Assembly: GCF_905171775.1 (NCBI RefSeq)
Contig: NC_053490.1
Location: 31,381,563-31,445,562, forward strand
DNA length: 64,000 nt
Reading direction: 5' to 3'
From: Rana temporaria
Lineage: Eukaryota; Chordata; Amphibia; Anura; Ranidae
Below the pieces are notes generated by a model. The model saw only the letters and a list, made by a program, of their open reading frames with translations. It did not search any database and was not told where the DNA came from. The position numbers and the translations under genes were made by a program. The stretch's first letter is position 1; each line of letters starts with the position of its first letter. Positions 55,066 to 64,000 of the stretch are shown in pieces.

Positions 55066-56182
55066 CAGTGGCGGTGTGTCCATAGAGGGCGCAGGAGCGC
55101 CGCCCCCTCTCACTCCCGCACCGCCACTGAATACAATACACAGATTCATGCATTGCATGAATCTGTGTATTTGTGCTGCCGCCCACTATTCAGATGGCCG
55201 GCCCCCTGGTTAGCGCCGGCCATCTGAATAATGGCAGCTGGTTGGCTTTGTAAGTGCCTATCAGAGCCAGGCTGTAATCGACTTCCAAGTAGTTATCCAG
55301 GGCACACACGGGGGATGCGTTCCTTGGATAAGACTGACAGGCATCTCAGCCAATCAGGTTCACCGGTTCTGGTTACCGGTAACCTGATTGGCTGAAGCGT
55401 CATCGAGGGCGGGAGAAGACATCGGGGGACCGTGGAAGGATGATGGCTGACCCCAGACAGGTAAGTTCCGGGCGGGGGGGCAGCATTTTGCAGGGCACAA
55501 TGGCGACAATTAAAGGGTACAGTGGTGACAATTGATGGGGGCACAGTGGCGACAATTGATGTGGGCACAGTGGTAACAATTGATGTGGGCACAGTGGAAA
55601 GAATTGATGTGAGCACAGTGGCAACAATTGATGGCATGGCACAGTGGCTGCGTTTGTTAGCACAGTGGTGACAATTGATGGGCACAGTGGTGACAATTGA
55701 TGGGCACAGTGGTGACAATTGATGGGCACAGTGGTGACAATTGATGGCACAGTGGCTGCGTTTGATGACACAGTGGCTGTGTTTGGCATGGCACAGTGGC
55801 GACAATTGATGGCACAGTGGCGACAATTGATGGCACAGTGGCTGCGTTTGATGGCATGGCACAGTGGTGACAATTAATGGGCACAGTGGCGACAATTGAT
55901 GGGCACAGTGGCGATAAATGATGGCACAGTGGCTGCGTTGCATGGCACAGTGGCTGCATTTGAAAGCATGGCACAGTGGCGACAATTGATGGCACAGTGG
56001 CGACAATTGATGGCACAGTGGCGACAATTGATGGCATGGCACAGTGGCTGCATTTGATGGGCACAGTGGCTGCATTTGATGGGCACAGTGGCTGCATTTG
56101 ATGGGCACAGTGAGGCTGCAATTGTTTTGTTTTTTTCGTTTGTTTGCGCCCTCCCAAAAGTTTTGAGCACCAGCCGCCTCTG
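55066..56182 (-). mobile_element. CACTGGTGGCTGG-type element, reversed, with minisatellite core
   Basis: CAGTGGCGGTGTGTCC at the left and TTTTGAGCACCAGCCGCC at the right are the reverse of 51224-52467. The flanking part has ACCGGTTCTGGTTACCGGTA and CACAGATTCATGCATTGC hairpins. The central array is at 55490-56125. Confidence 0.65.
55490..56125. repeat. GGCACAGTGGCGACAATTGAT minisatellite
   Basis: About 21-bp units alternate between GGCACAGTGGTGACAATTGA and GGCACAGTGGCTGCGTTTGA types. The motif is related to the complement of the array at 51296. Frames up to 305 residues (Cys/His/Ala/Thr repeats, minus strand) are artefacts. Confidence 0.93.
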
Positions 56183-56274
56183 TTTGTATCCTTCTTATTG
56201 AGCTGGCCATAAACTAATAGAACTTATTTTGAAAACTTTCATTTTGGGAACAGTCGTTCAATTTTCTAATGTAA

Positions 56275-56560
56275 CCATTCTCAACCACTGTTCCTTGGAA
56301 CTCTAGGGTTCCTCAAGGGTTGGCTGAACACTCCTTGAGCTGTGGTTAACTGATCCCCCATCTGATGGTGCTTGCATAGTTCCAGTTCCAACGCCACTTG
56401 ACATAGCCAGAAGCATGACTGCAAGGATGTAAATATGGCCACACCTGTAAGGATGGAATTCTTCCCACTTACCGCCACCAATGTAAGAGGCATTTTCCCA
56501 ATGACCCCCAATGAACTAATCTTACTAGGGGCTCACTGAGATCTGAAAGGGCTTTTCAAG
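56275..56560. repeat. Dispersed repeat, unexpanded relative of 41974-43085
   Basis: GGAACTCTAGGGTTCCTCAA, CTGATGGTGCTTGCATAGTT and ACCAATGTAAGAGGCATT match the head and first array units at 41.98-42.2 kb. Only about two array units are present, so it may represent the state before expansion. Confidence 0.7.
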
Positions 56561-56929
56561 CTCTGTGTTTAACCCTCTCAGAGCTGACATGTTTCCTAAT
56601 TTCCCAAAAATTGTGGCAATAAAAGATCAACTTGCTGTGTCTACTTTCCCCAAAAAAAGGCAATTTTAGGGTTTTTTGTACTGTTCTGGCATAAAAAAAA
56701 AATGTTTTAATCAAGTTCTGTTTATTGATTTTAAGGTATAAAAGTAAAAATAGTTCACAGTTAGGGCCGGTTCACACCATGCATCACATGCTGTATATTC
56801 CTGTACGATTCACACGCGATCTGGGTGCAGTGCGATTTCAGCCTATACGGAAAGATTTTACAATTGGTTTCTACCAAAGGGAGCTAAAAAAATTGTACAA
56901 AGATCCAACGAGAATTAACTAATTTCTAA

Positions 56930-57194
56930 GAGCCGGTTCACGCTTCCGCGGCACGACTTCGGGGGCGACTCTGCAAGTTGTCCTGAAGACGACTTCAGAG
57001 GCGACCTACAAAACCACTTCTGTATAGAAGTCAATGCAGGTCGCCCCGAGCCGCCCCCGAAGTTGTGCAAGAACCTTTTTCTAAGTCGGAGCGACTTGCG
57101 TCGCTCCTATTAGAATGGTTCGATTGCATTGGATAGGACGCGACTCATCAGACGGCTGAGCCGCCTGACGAGTCGCCCCAGTGTGAACCGGCTC
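56930..57194. mobile_element. H-family Harbinger-like MITE (TAA duplication)
   Basis: GAGCCGGTTCACGC and GTGTGAACCGGCTC are flanked by TAA at 56927-56929 and 57195-57197. GCGACTTGCGTCGCTCC and GACGGCTGAGCCGCCTGACG are internal. A partial GGGCCGGTTCACACC end at about 56765 suggests an adjacent older copy. Confidence 0.82.
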
Positions 57195-57199
57195 TAACT

Positions 57200-57714
57200 G
57201 TTGAATTCGCTCCTGGGTGAGAATATTTTGAATTATTCTTTTTCGTCATGCACTTGTTACGGTTAATCCCAAAGTTGATTTTTCATTCTGCGAGAATTGC
57301 AATATTGACACACTGACCTGTTAAATGAATGAAAAGTCGTTCAAAATAATTCAAGTCCATGAAGGCACCATCGAATGGTCAGATGAGCAATTTTTATTTT
57401 TCTGGACGTTCAAACTAAAAAATCTACAGGTGTAAGGCCAGAATAACTCTTCCCTACCCTGTCCAAAGCGAAAACGCTGTTTTGTTATTGCCGCTGGCTT
57501 TTATAGGAATTTTTAGACCAGTTTCACACTGGTGCAGAGGTGTATTTTTTCATGAGATTTACCTGCGGTTTTAACCACAATCCCTTAGATTTTCTATTAG
57601 GTTGCGCATTTTTGCCACATTTTCTTAACATTCACCAAAGATTTGGCATGCAGGACTTTTGGTGCACTTTTAGAAAATGCGGCAAAACCGCAGTGCATCA
57701 GTGTGAAACCGGCT
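57200..57714. other. Unassigned intronic stretch
   Basis: 57215-57420 is complex, with TTCAAAATAATTCAAGTCC and GAGAATTGCAATATTG, and may be single copy. From 57510 the words CAGTTTCACACTGGTGCAG and CAGTGTGAAACCGGCTTTAA (near 57697) mark a small inverted-repeat MITE. Confidence 0.4.
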
Positions 57715-57719
57715 TTAAT

Positions 57720-58585
57720 GTATCCCCCCAAAAAAATCTAAATGTATCCCCAAGGAAAATTGCAATGTTTCCGGGAAGGAAAAATGTTATGGATCCCCAT
57801 GGAAAATGTTTGTGAATCCCCAAGGAAAATGTTTGTGAATCCCCAAGGAAAATTTTGTGGATCCCCAAGGAAAACCTTAATGTATCCCCAAGGACATTTT
57901 TTATAGAACCCCAAAGAAGATTTTAATGTTTCCGCAAGGAAAAATATAATGAGTCCTGAAAGAAATTTTTTGTGGGTCCCCAAGAATTTTTTTTGTGGAT
58001 CTTCAAGGAACGTTATAACGTATCCCCAAGGACAATGGAAATGGTTCCCCAAACAAGATTTTAATGTTTCCGTAAGGAAAAATGTCATGGTTCCACAAGG
58101 AAAACATTTATGGGTCCTGAAGGGAAATTTTGTGGATCCCAAAGAAGATTTTATTGTTGCTGCAAGGAAAATTTTAATGGAACCCCAAGGAACATTTTTG
58201 TGGATCCCCATGGAAAGTTTTAATGTATCCCCAGGGAATTTTTTTATGGATCCCCAAAGAAGATTTTATTGTTTTCTGCAGGGAACATTTTTGTGTATCC
58301 CCAAGGAAAAGTTTAATGGATTGCCAAAGAAGACTTTAATGTCTCAGCAGGGGAAAAAATGTAATGGGTTCTAAAGAAAATATTTTTGGTTCCCCAAGGA
58401 AAATTTTGGTGGATTCCCAAGTTAAGTTTAATGGATTGCCAAAGAAGACTTTAATGTCTCCGTAGGGAAATATTTAAGACTCCCAGGAAAATTTTTATGG
58501 ATCCCAACGGAAAACTTTAATGGATCCTCAAAAGAAGATTTTAATGTTTCCACAAGGAAAAATTTAATGTATCCTCAAGAGAAAA
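57720..58585. repeat. TCCCCAAGGAAAATTTT minisatellite
   Basis: Imperfect units of about 34-38 bp, built on GGATCCCCAAGGAAAATTTT and AATGTATCCCCAAGGA, repeat about 24 times. A longer alternation including AAGAAGATTTTAATGTTTCC suggests composite units of about 110 bp. The 141- and 157-residue frames are artefacts. Confidence 0.9.
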
Positions 58586-58619
58586 AAAGAATAAGCGTGT
58601 TATATCAGATAAACATTGT

Positions 58620-59340
58620 GGGGTAGATCCACAAAGAAATTACGCGGCGTATCTACTGATACGCCGGCGTAATTTCAAAATTCCTGCGTCGTATCTTTGT
58701 TTTGAATCCTCAAAACAAGATACGACGGCATCTGGGTTAGATCCGACAGGCGTACGTCTTCGTACGCCGTCGGATCTAAGATGCAATTTTTCACCGTCCG
58801 CTAGGTGGCGTTCCCATCGTAATCCGCGTCGAGTATGCAAATGAGCTATTTCCGACGATCCACGAACGTACGACCAGCCGTCGCATTTTTTTATGCCGTT
58901 TCCGTTCGGCTTTTTCCGGCGTATAGTTAAAGCTGCTATATGGTGGCGTACACAATGTTATGTATGGTCGTCGTTCCCGCGTCTAATTTGAAAATATTTT
59001 ATTTTGTTTGTGTAAGTCGTCCGTGAATGGGGCTGGACGTAATTTACGTCCACGTCAAAACAATGACGTCCTTGCGCCGTCATTTAGCGCAATGCACGGC
59101 AGGAAATTTAGGGACGGTGCATGCGCAGTTCGTTCGGCGCGGGGACGCACTTCATTTAAATTAAACATGCCCCCTACTCGCCTATTTGAATTACGCGCCG
59201 TTACGCCGCGAGAGATACACTATGCCGCCGTAACTTACGGCGCAAATTCTTTGTGGATTCAAAGATTTAAAAAGTAAGTTACAGCGGCGTATCGTATCTC
59301 ACATACGCTGCGCCCATGCAATTCTACGAGGATCTGCCCC
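58620..59340 (+). mobile_element. B-family GC-rich MITE, copy 8
   Basis: GGGGTAGATCCACAAAG and GGATCTGCCCC share the ATCC/GATC end variant with the right half of 31482-32660, defining a subfamily. CCGCTAGGTGGCG and TTACGCCGCGAGAGATACAC are inside. Confidence 0.83.
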
Positions 59341-59399
59341 TAAATATATTTATTACGTTGCTAAATGTTACAACAAACTTTACCAAAAGTTATTAAATT

Positions 59400-59880
59400 G
59401 CAATCTCCCCAAAAAAATAGCAAACTGCAGTTTAGAATGACAAATTTACCATAGAATTCGGAAGTACGAAGTATGCGATGGACAGCGGCTTTCTACGAGG
59501 ATGATGAATCGTGGAAATCTGTCTATTTTCACAAATTACCTCTTCAGGAAAGGTTTTTGTCTCCTTGTCCTAATCAATTACAAGGAATAAAAGGGTGTCC
59601 TGACCAGACAATAATGGGCGTCATGTCAGAATTAGCAAAGGATTCTGGGTAGGTTTCTTTGTTTTGACAACAAGCAAATAGCTCAATCAGTCGTGTGAAA
59701 TACAGCGAATTAGTAAGCAAGACAGGCAGAAGTGAGCGGCAGAGACAGGGATAATAGGAAGCGATGAGAGAGGAGCAGAGAGGTGGAGACGGAGAGATGG
59801 ATCCCAGGCAGGGCGTGACCATTTGAGGCTCATTTAATGTCTATTTCAGCATTTCTTTTAATTACGTAGATAAAGGCTTC
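59400..59880. promoter_or_regulatory. Single-copy island in intron 2, candidate enhancer
   Basis: Between a B element and an ATTCGTAA element, this stretch has no repeat ends and contains TCCTAATCAATTACAAGG, GACAATAATGGGCGTCATG, GAATTAGCAAAGG and GGGATAATAGG. Such AT-core clusters in complex sequence resemble vertebrate developmental enhancers. Not tested. Confidence 0.4.
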
Positions 59881-60336
59881 TTCACATGGATGTTGCTTCT
59901 CCTTATACAACGTCACACATCTGTCTACTTCTTATTTAAGGGACACATACTAAAAACTGCAATCATCTTTTTACCTGAACCAGAAAAGTTTGCAAAGACT
60001 TTTTTTTTTTTCCAAAAAACTTTTCCCCTTGAACTAAACTAGGCATGTGCACAACAAAAAAATTTGTATTTTTTTGTTCCGTTTCGTCTCGTAGATTCGT
60101 AAAGATTCGTAATTTCGTAAGACTCAAGTTTTCCTATTCGGACCCGTTCGTATTTTCGTAACAGTTTTATTTTCGTTTATACTGAATGATTCGTAATTCT
60201 GTCTAATTTATTTTCGTTGATTCGAAATTCGTAATTTTGTTAGATAATAATTTTCGTTAAATGGATTTGTAATTTTGTACTTTCAAAAATACATAGCAAC
60301 ACGCGGCTAATCCATATTAAGATATACTTTCTCTTA

Positions 60337-60510
60337 AGCCCCGTACACACGGTCGGACTTTTTGCCAACAAACGTCAAAATTAGCGTTTTCCAAAAAATA
60401 CGACCGTGTGTACGCTCTATCGGACAAACTTTTTCGAAAGTCCGGCCAACTCCCTTCAGACAAAAATCCACGGAAAAGTTTGTTTGAAGTCTGATTGTGT
60501 GTACGAGGCT
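60337..60510. mobile_element. D-family Harbinger-like MITE, internally deleted
   Basis: CCCCGTACACACGGTCGGAC and GATTGTGTGTACGAGGCT are flanked by TTA (60334-60336 and 60511-60513). It is about 78 bp shorter than the copy at 45090-45341. Confidence 0.8.
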
Positions 60511-60697
60511 TTACACTGTACAATGTGACTCAGCACAAAAGAGATAAGCTGATTGGCTAAGATATTAAGTAATGACTCACTAACTACACTGCCCAGTGCC
60601 CATTCCAAACAACGATACAAGTACACAAATTTACGAACAGGCAAAGAAACACACAAATTAAAATACGAACATACGAATGAAAATATGAACAGACAAA

Positions 60698-61382
60698 GGG
60701 CCAGATTCACGTAAAATCGCGGCGGCGTAACGTATCGTAGATACGTTACACCGCCGCAAGTTTTCATCGCAAGTGCCTGATTCACAAAGCACTTGCGATG
60801 AAAACTACGCCCGCGGCATCCGGCGCAAGGCGGGCCAATTCAAATGGGCGTGTGCCATTTAAATTAGGCGCGCTCCCGCGCCGGACCTACTGCGCATGCT
60901 CCGTTTCCTAACTCCCACCGTGCTTTGCGCGCCGTCATTTTTTCGAACGGCGACGCGCGTAGCGTACTTCCGTATTCCCGGACGTGTTACGCAAACGACG
61001 TTAAATTTTAAATTTCGACGCGGGAACGACGGCCATACTTTAGACAGCAATACGTTTGCTGACTAAAGTTAGGGCACCTAAAACGACGACTAACTTTGCG
61101 ACGGGAAACTAGACTAGCGGCGACGTAGCGAACGCGAAAATCCGTCGGGGATCCGCCGTAACTCCTAATTTGCATACCCGACGCTGGTTTACGACGCAAA
61201 CTCCCCCCAGCGGCGGCCGCGGTACTGCATCCTAAGATCCGACAGTGTAAAACTATTACACCTGTCGGATCTTAGGGATATCTATGCGTAACTGATTCTA
61301 TGAATCAGTCGCATAGATAGAAACAGGGATACGACGGCGTATCAGGAGAAACGCCGTCGTATCCCTTTTGTGAATCTAGGCC
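60698..61382 (-). mobile_element. B-family GC-rich MITE, copy 9
   Basis: GGGCCAGATTCACG and TGTGAATCTAGGCC ends are present. It contains the intact phrase GCGTAACTGATTCTATGAAT near 61287, used to date the nested insertion at 49671. Confidence 0.83.
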
Positions 61383-61856
61383 ATAGGATTTAAAATACGG
61401 AATTCAAATTGTTTGTTTTCGTTCTTTTGCTTTTTCGGTGTTTCGTATTTTAGTAAGATTGTCCAATCATACGTTCGTATTTTTGCTTGTTCATTATTTT
61501 TTCTTATTTGTAATTCCGTAATTTTCGTATTTTGGTTCTTTCAGCTTTTCGGATGTTCGAATTGATAGGAATGTACGAAAACGAACAAATTCGTACGAAA
61601 ATCCATTTGTAACGAACGGGAACGCACATGTCTACCCTAAACCCCTTTGCTCTTTTCTCGGCACATGCACAGTGCAATATACATCTTCGCCCTATTACCA
61701 GCCTGTGTAAGATGTTGGAATTCTACAATTCCAGAGCACATCTGCAGAGATTAGATTATTGGGGACTGCCCAACGGTGAAAGCCGTTTTGAGTGTGGGGT
61801 TAGGAGCACCTAGTAATGGTAACTTGCTCATTGGTACAAGAATGTTTATTGATTCT

Positions 61857-62266
61857 TAAATCGCGTACACACGATCGGAAATTCTGACAAGAAAACTGGA
61901 TTTTTTTTTCAACGGAATGTTGGCTCAAACTTGTGTTGCATACACACAGTCACACAAAATTCCGACCGTCAAGAATGCAGTGACTTACAACACGAGCCGA
62001 GATCAATGAAGTTCAATGCTTCCGAGCATGCGTCGACTTGATTCTGAGCATGCATGTTTTTTTGTGCGTTGGAAATGCATACAGACTATCGGAATTTCCG
62101 ACAAGAACTTTTTTTGTCGGAAAAAATGACAATCAGCTCTCAAATTTTTGTTGTCGGAAATTCCGACAGAAAAAGTCAGGTGGAGCCTACACATGGTTGG
62201 AATTTCCGACCAAAACCTCACATCAGACTTTTCTTGTCGGAAATTCCGACCGTGTGTACGTGGCAT
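61857..62266 (-). mobile_element. C-family Harbinger-like MITE
   Basis: AATCGCGTACACACGATCGG at the left and TTCCGACCGTGTGTACGTGG at the right lie near TTA/TAA flanks. GTCGGAAATTCCGAC palindromes repeat internally. It is the reverse-orientation counterpart of 1055-1473. Confidence 0.78.
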
Positions 62267-62576
62267 AAGAATTGCCAATTCGTTTTGGGAGATACAGCCT
62301 CCCCCTTTTTCGGGGCTGACAAATAAAAGATAATAAATAGGATATTAAAAACAATACCAATAATAATAATAATAAATCATTTTATTAAAGGGCATGATGG
62401 AGCCATTTTGAGTGTGGAGTTAAGAGCACCTAGTAATAATGGTAACTTGATAATTGGCTCAAATTTTTTAATTTTTTAAGAATTGCCAACTTGTTTCGAA
62501 AGATACAGCCTCCCCCTTTTTCAGGGCTGACAAACAAAAGATAATAAATGGTATAGTAAAAACAATACCAATGATA

Positions 62577-63243
62577 TTAAAGGGGTTGTAAAGGTTTGTT
62601 TTTTATTTTACTTTCTAAATTGGTTCCTTTAAGCTAGTGTATTGTTGGGTCACTTACCCTTTTCCTTCGATTTCCCTTCTAAGGCTGCATTCACACCTGA
62701 ACGCGGCGTATTGTACCGCAATTTGCCGCGACAAATTGCGGCGTTTTATCCCGCGATTTGCCGCGACAAAACACGTCGTTTTTAGCCTACAATACGCCGG
62801 AGGGGTGATTAAAAAATTGTCGGCTATGCCAAACGCCGAAAGCCGCCTGAAAAAAAGGGTCCGGGACTTGTTTTGAGCTTCAGGCGTACAGCGTTTTGGC
62901 GTTCGGCGTGGAGATGTGAACCATCTCCATAGCCGACAATGTTAAATCACCCCTCCAGCGTATTACAGGCTGCAATAGCGTCGGGCTTCAGGCGTTAAAA
63001 CGCCTAGGTGTGAATGGAGCCTAAATGTTTTTTTCTTTGTCTGAGTCCTGGCTGACTAACCCCCAGCCAGAACGGCTCGGATGATGGGGGCAAGTTTACT
63101 GAGGAGGAACAGGAAGTGAGAAATTCAGACAAAGGAAAAAAACATTTAGAAGGGAAATTAAATGGAAAAGGTAAGTGAACCAACAATGCACTAGCTTAAA
63201 GGAACCTATTTAGAAAATAAAAAACAAACCTTTACAACCACTG
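62577..63243. mobile_element. Inverted-repeat element holding an I element
   Basis: GGGGTTGTAAAGGTTTGTTT and AAACAAACCTTTACAACC, and GTTCCTTTAAGCTAGTG with CACTAGCTTAAAGGAAC, form arms of about 100 bp. The centre is split by 62683-63021. Confidence 0.75.
62683..63021. mobile_element. I-family Harbinger-like MITE (TAA duplication)
   Basis: GGCTGCATTCACACCTGAAC and AGGTGTGAATGGAGCC are flanked by TAA (62680-62682 and 63022-63024). It is the same family as 44636-44959. Confidence 0.85.
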
Positions 63244-63295
63244 TAATAAATAATTGTATTAAAGGGCATGATGGAGTCGTTTGAGATTGGAATAA

Positions 63296-63696
63296 TGCCG
63301 CGTACACACGATCGGTTCGTCTGATCGTTTTCATCACACCAAACCGATCGTGTGTGGGCCCCATCGGTTATTTATCCATCGGTTAAAAAAAAATGGAACT
63401 TGCTTTAAAATTATCTGATGGATACCTAACCGATAGAAAAAAAAACGATCGTCTGTGGGCGCGTCCATCGGTTAAAAATCCACGCATGCTCAGAATCAAG
63501 TCGACGCATGCTTGGAAGCATTGAACTTCATTTTTTTCAGCATGTCGTTGTGTTTTACGTCACCGCGTTCTGACACAATCGTTTTTTAACCGATGGTGTG
63601 TAGGCGCGACGGACCATCAGTCAGCTTCATCGGATAACTGATGGAAAAACCCATCAGACTGTTTTCATCGGATTGACCGATCGTGTGTACAGGGCA
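63296..63696. mobile_element. F-family Harbinger-like MITE (TAA duplication)
   Basis: TGCCGCGTACACACGATCGG and CCGATCGTGTGTACAGGGCA are flanked by TAA (63293-63295 and 63697-63699). GCATGCTCAGAATCAAGTCG inside is shared in similar form with the C family (near 1262-1305 and 62020-62050), so C and F are related. Confidence 0.82.
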
Positions 63697-63699
63697 TAA

Positions 63700-64000
63700 G
63701 TCGAATGGAGGACCATTTGGAGACACAATGGGCATCCATTAAGCCTACCAATATAACAGTGCCACGCCCTGCCCTATTTTAATTAATATAAAACATGTGA
63801 ACCATAGTTCATGGACTTTATGGGCAAGACTCCACCAGGTAAAATAAGTGCTTAAAGTGATTAAATGTTGGTTATAATTCACAATATGTATGCTGTTATT
63901 TTGTATTTCATATGTCAATGTGCTATTATGCATTTATATGGGTTGATCCATGCCCTATCTTTGGTTTAATATTAAATATCATTTTTTACAATCATATATG
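63700..64000. other. Unassigned end of window
   Basis: This is AT-rich non-coding sequence without a recognised element or exon. Confidence 0.4.

Larger units (their letters stand above)
60040..61634. mobile_element. Large ATTCGTAA-rich element, both ends present
   Basis: TAGGCATGTGCACAACAAA and GAACGCACATGTCTA are inverted ends. The flanks AACTAAAC and CCCTAAAC agree at 6 of 8 bases, compatible with hAT. It carries a D element and a B element. The related host at 43759-45745 carries the D element at the same place but three different other insertions. Confidence 0.7.
61770..63295. repeat. Tandem array (unit ~209 bp) broken by three MITEs
   Basis: GAGTGTGGGGTTAGGAGCAC (61790) and GAGTGTGGAGTTAAGAGCAC (62411), and GATACAGCCTCCCCCTTTTT at about 62290 and 62500, mark repeating units. 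CATTTTATTAAAGGGCATGA and TTGTATTAAAGGGCATGATG recur at 62378 and 63256. The array is split by elements at 61857, 62577 and 63296. Confidence 0.65.

Noticed and set aside
55293..56210. A 305-residue minus-strand frame with His-Cys repeats that could be mistaken for a metal-binding protein
   Set aside because: It follows the GGCACAGTGGCGACAATTG array and is similarly open in other frames. It has no splice context or known domain.
57738..58374. 141- and 157-residue frames with KxxxDPxxxF-like repeats
   Set aside because: Product of the TCCCCAAGGAAAATTTT minisatellite, open on both strands.
54738..64000. Further wnt11 exons in intron 2 region
   Set aside because: I looked for the expected next segment (ESAFVYA-like, then CSC and WGGC motifs) on the + strand and found none. 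It must be downstream of the window.

Overview
This window is vertebrate nuclear DNA. It most likely comes from an anuran amphibian, with a ranid-type large frog genome as the best guess. The only host gene I can support is the 5' part of wnt11 on the + strand. Coding exon 1 (36049-36125) carries the start codon and signal peptide. Exon 2 (54502-54737) carries the N-terminal Wnt cysteines and two N-glycosylation sequons. They join in frame across an intron of 18,376 bp, and the remaining exons lie beyond the right edge. The taxon call rests on the wnt11 protein sequence and on repeat families I associate with frog genomes. It has not been tested by a search.

Layout. Positions 1-36 kb are the upstream flank of wnt11. 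They hold dense small DNA transposons, a ~237-bp tandem satellite (2.95-4.15 kb), a decayed DIRS-type tyrosine-recombinase retroelement (6.2-7.2 kb), a 1.7-kb CTAT microsatellite (15.6-17.4 kb), a TA-microsatellite cluster (20.6-21.3 kb), a multiply nested transposon pile (21.3-26.7 kb) and a Tc1-like transposon with a broken transposase (28.5-30.5 kb). Positions 36.1-54.5 kb are wnt11 intron 1. It holds a CR1-like LINE fragment, a perfectly bounded hAT element containing a palindrome, a ~53-bp minisatellite with a higher-order duplication (46.2-47.5 kb) and several foldback elements. Positions 54.7-64 kb are the start of intron 2, with two more minisatellites and a tandem array broken up by transposons.

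Most of the sequence is non-autonomous transposons. The main groups are: (A, C-F, H, I) elements, mostly with CGTACACACG-type termini, flanked by 3-bp TNA duplications (TTA, TAA, TCA), as in PIF/Harbinger; (B) ~700-bp GC-rich elements with GGGCCAGATTCA ends, about ten copies; (G, R) elements flanked by TTAA, as in piggyBac or Kolobok; hAT elements with 8-bp duplications; and Tc1 relatives flanked by TA. Target duplications and nesting give a relative order of insertion at several places.

Among the repeats sit islands of apparently single-copy sequence (10.4-10.9, 30.6-31.0, 40.4-41.4, 50.5-51.2 and 59.4-59.9 kb). They are rich in homeodomain-like ATTA sites and are the best candidates for wnt11 regulatory elements. 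I see no operon, CRISPR array, tRNA, rRNA or intact transposase. Most long open reading frames are by-products of tandem repeats or inverted-repeat elements.
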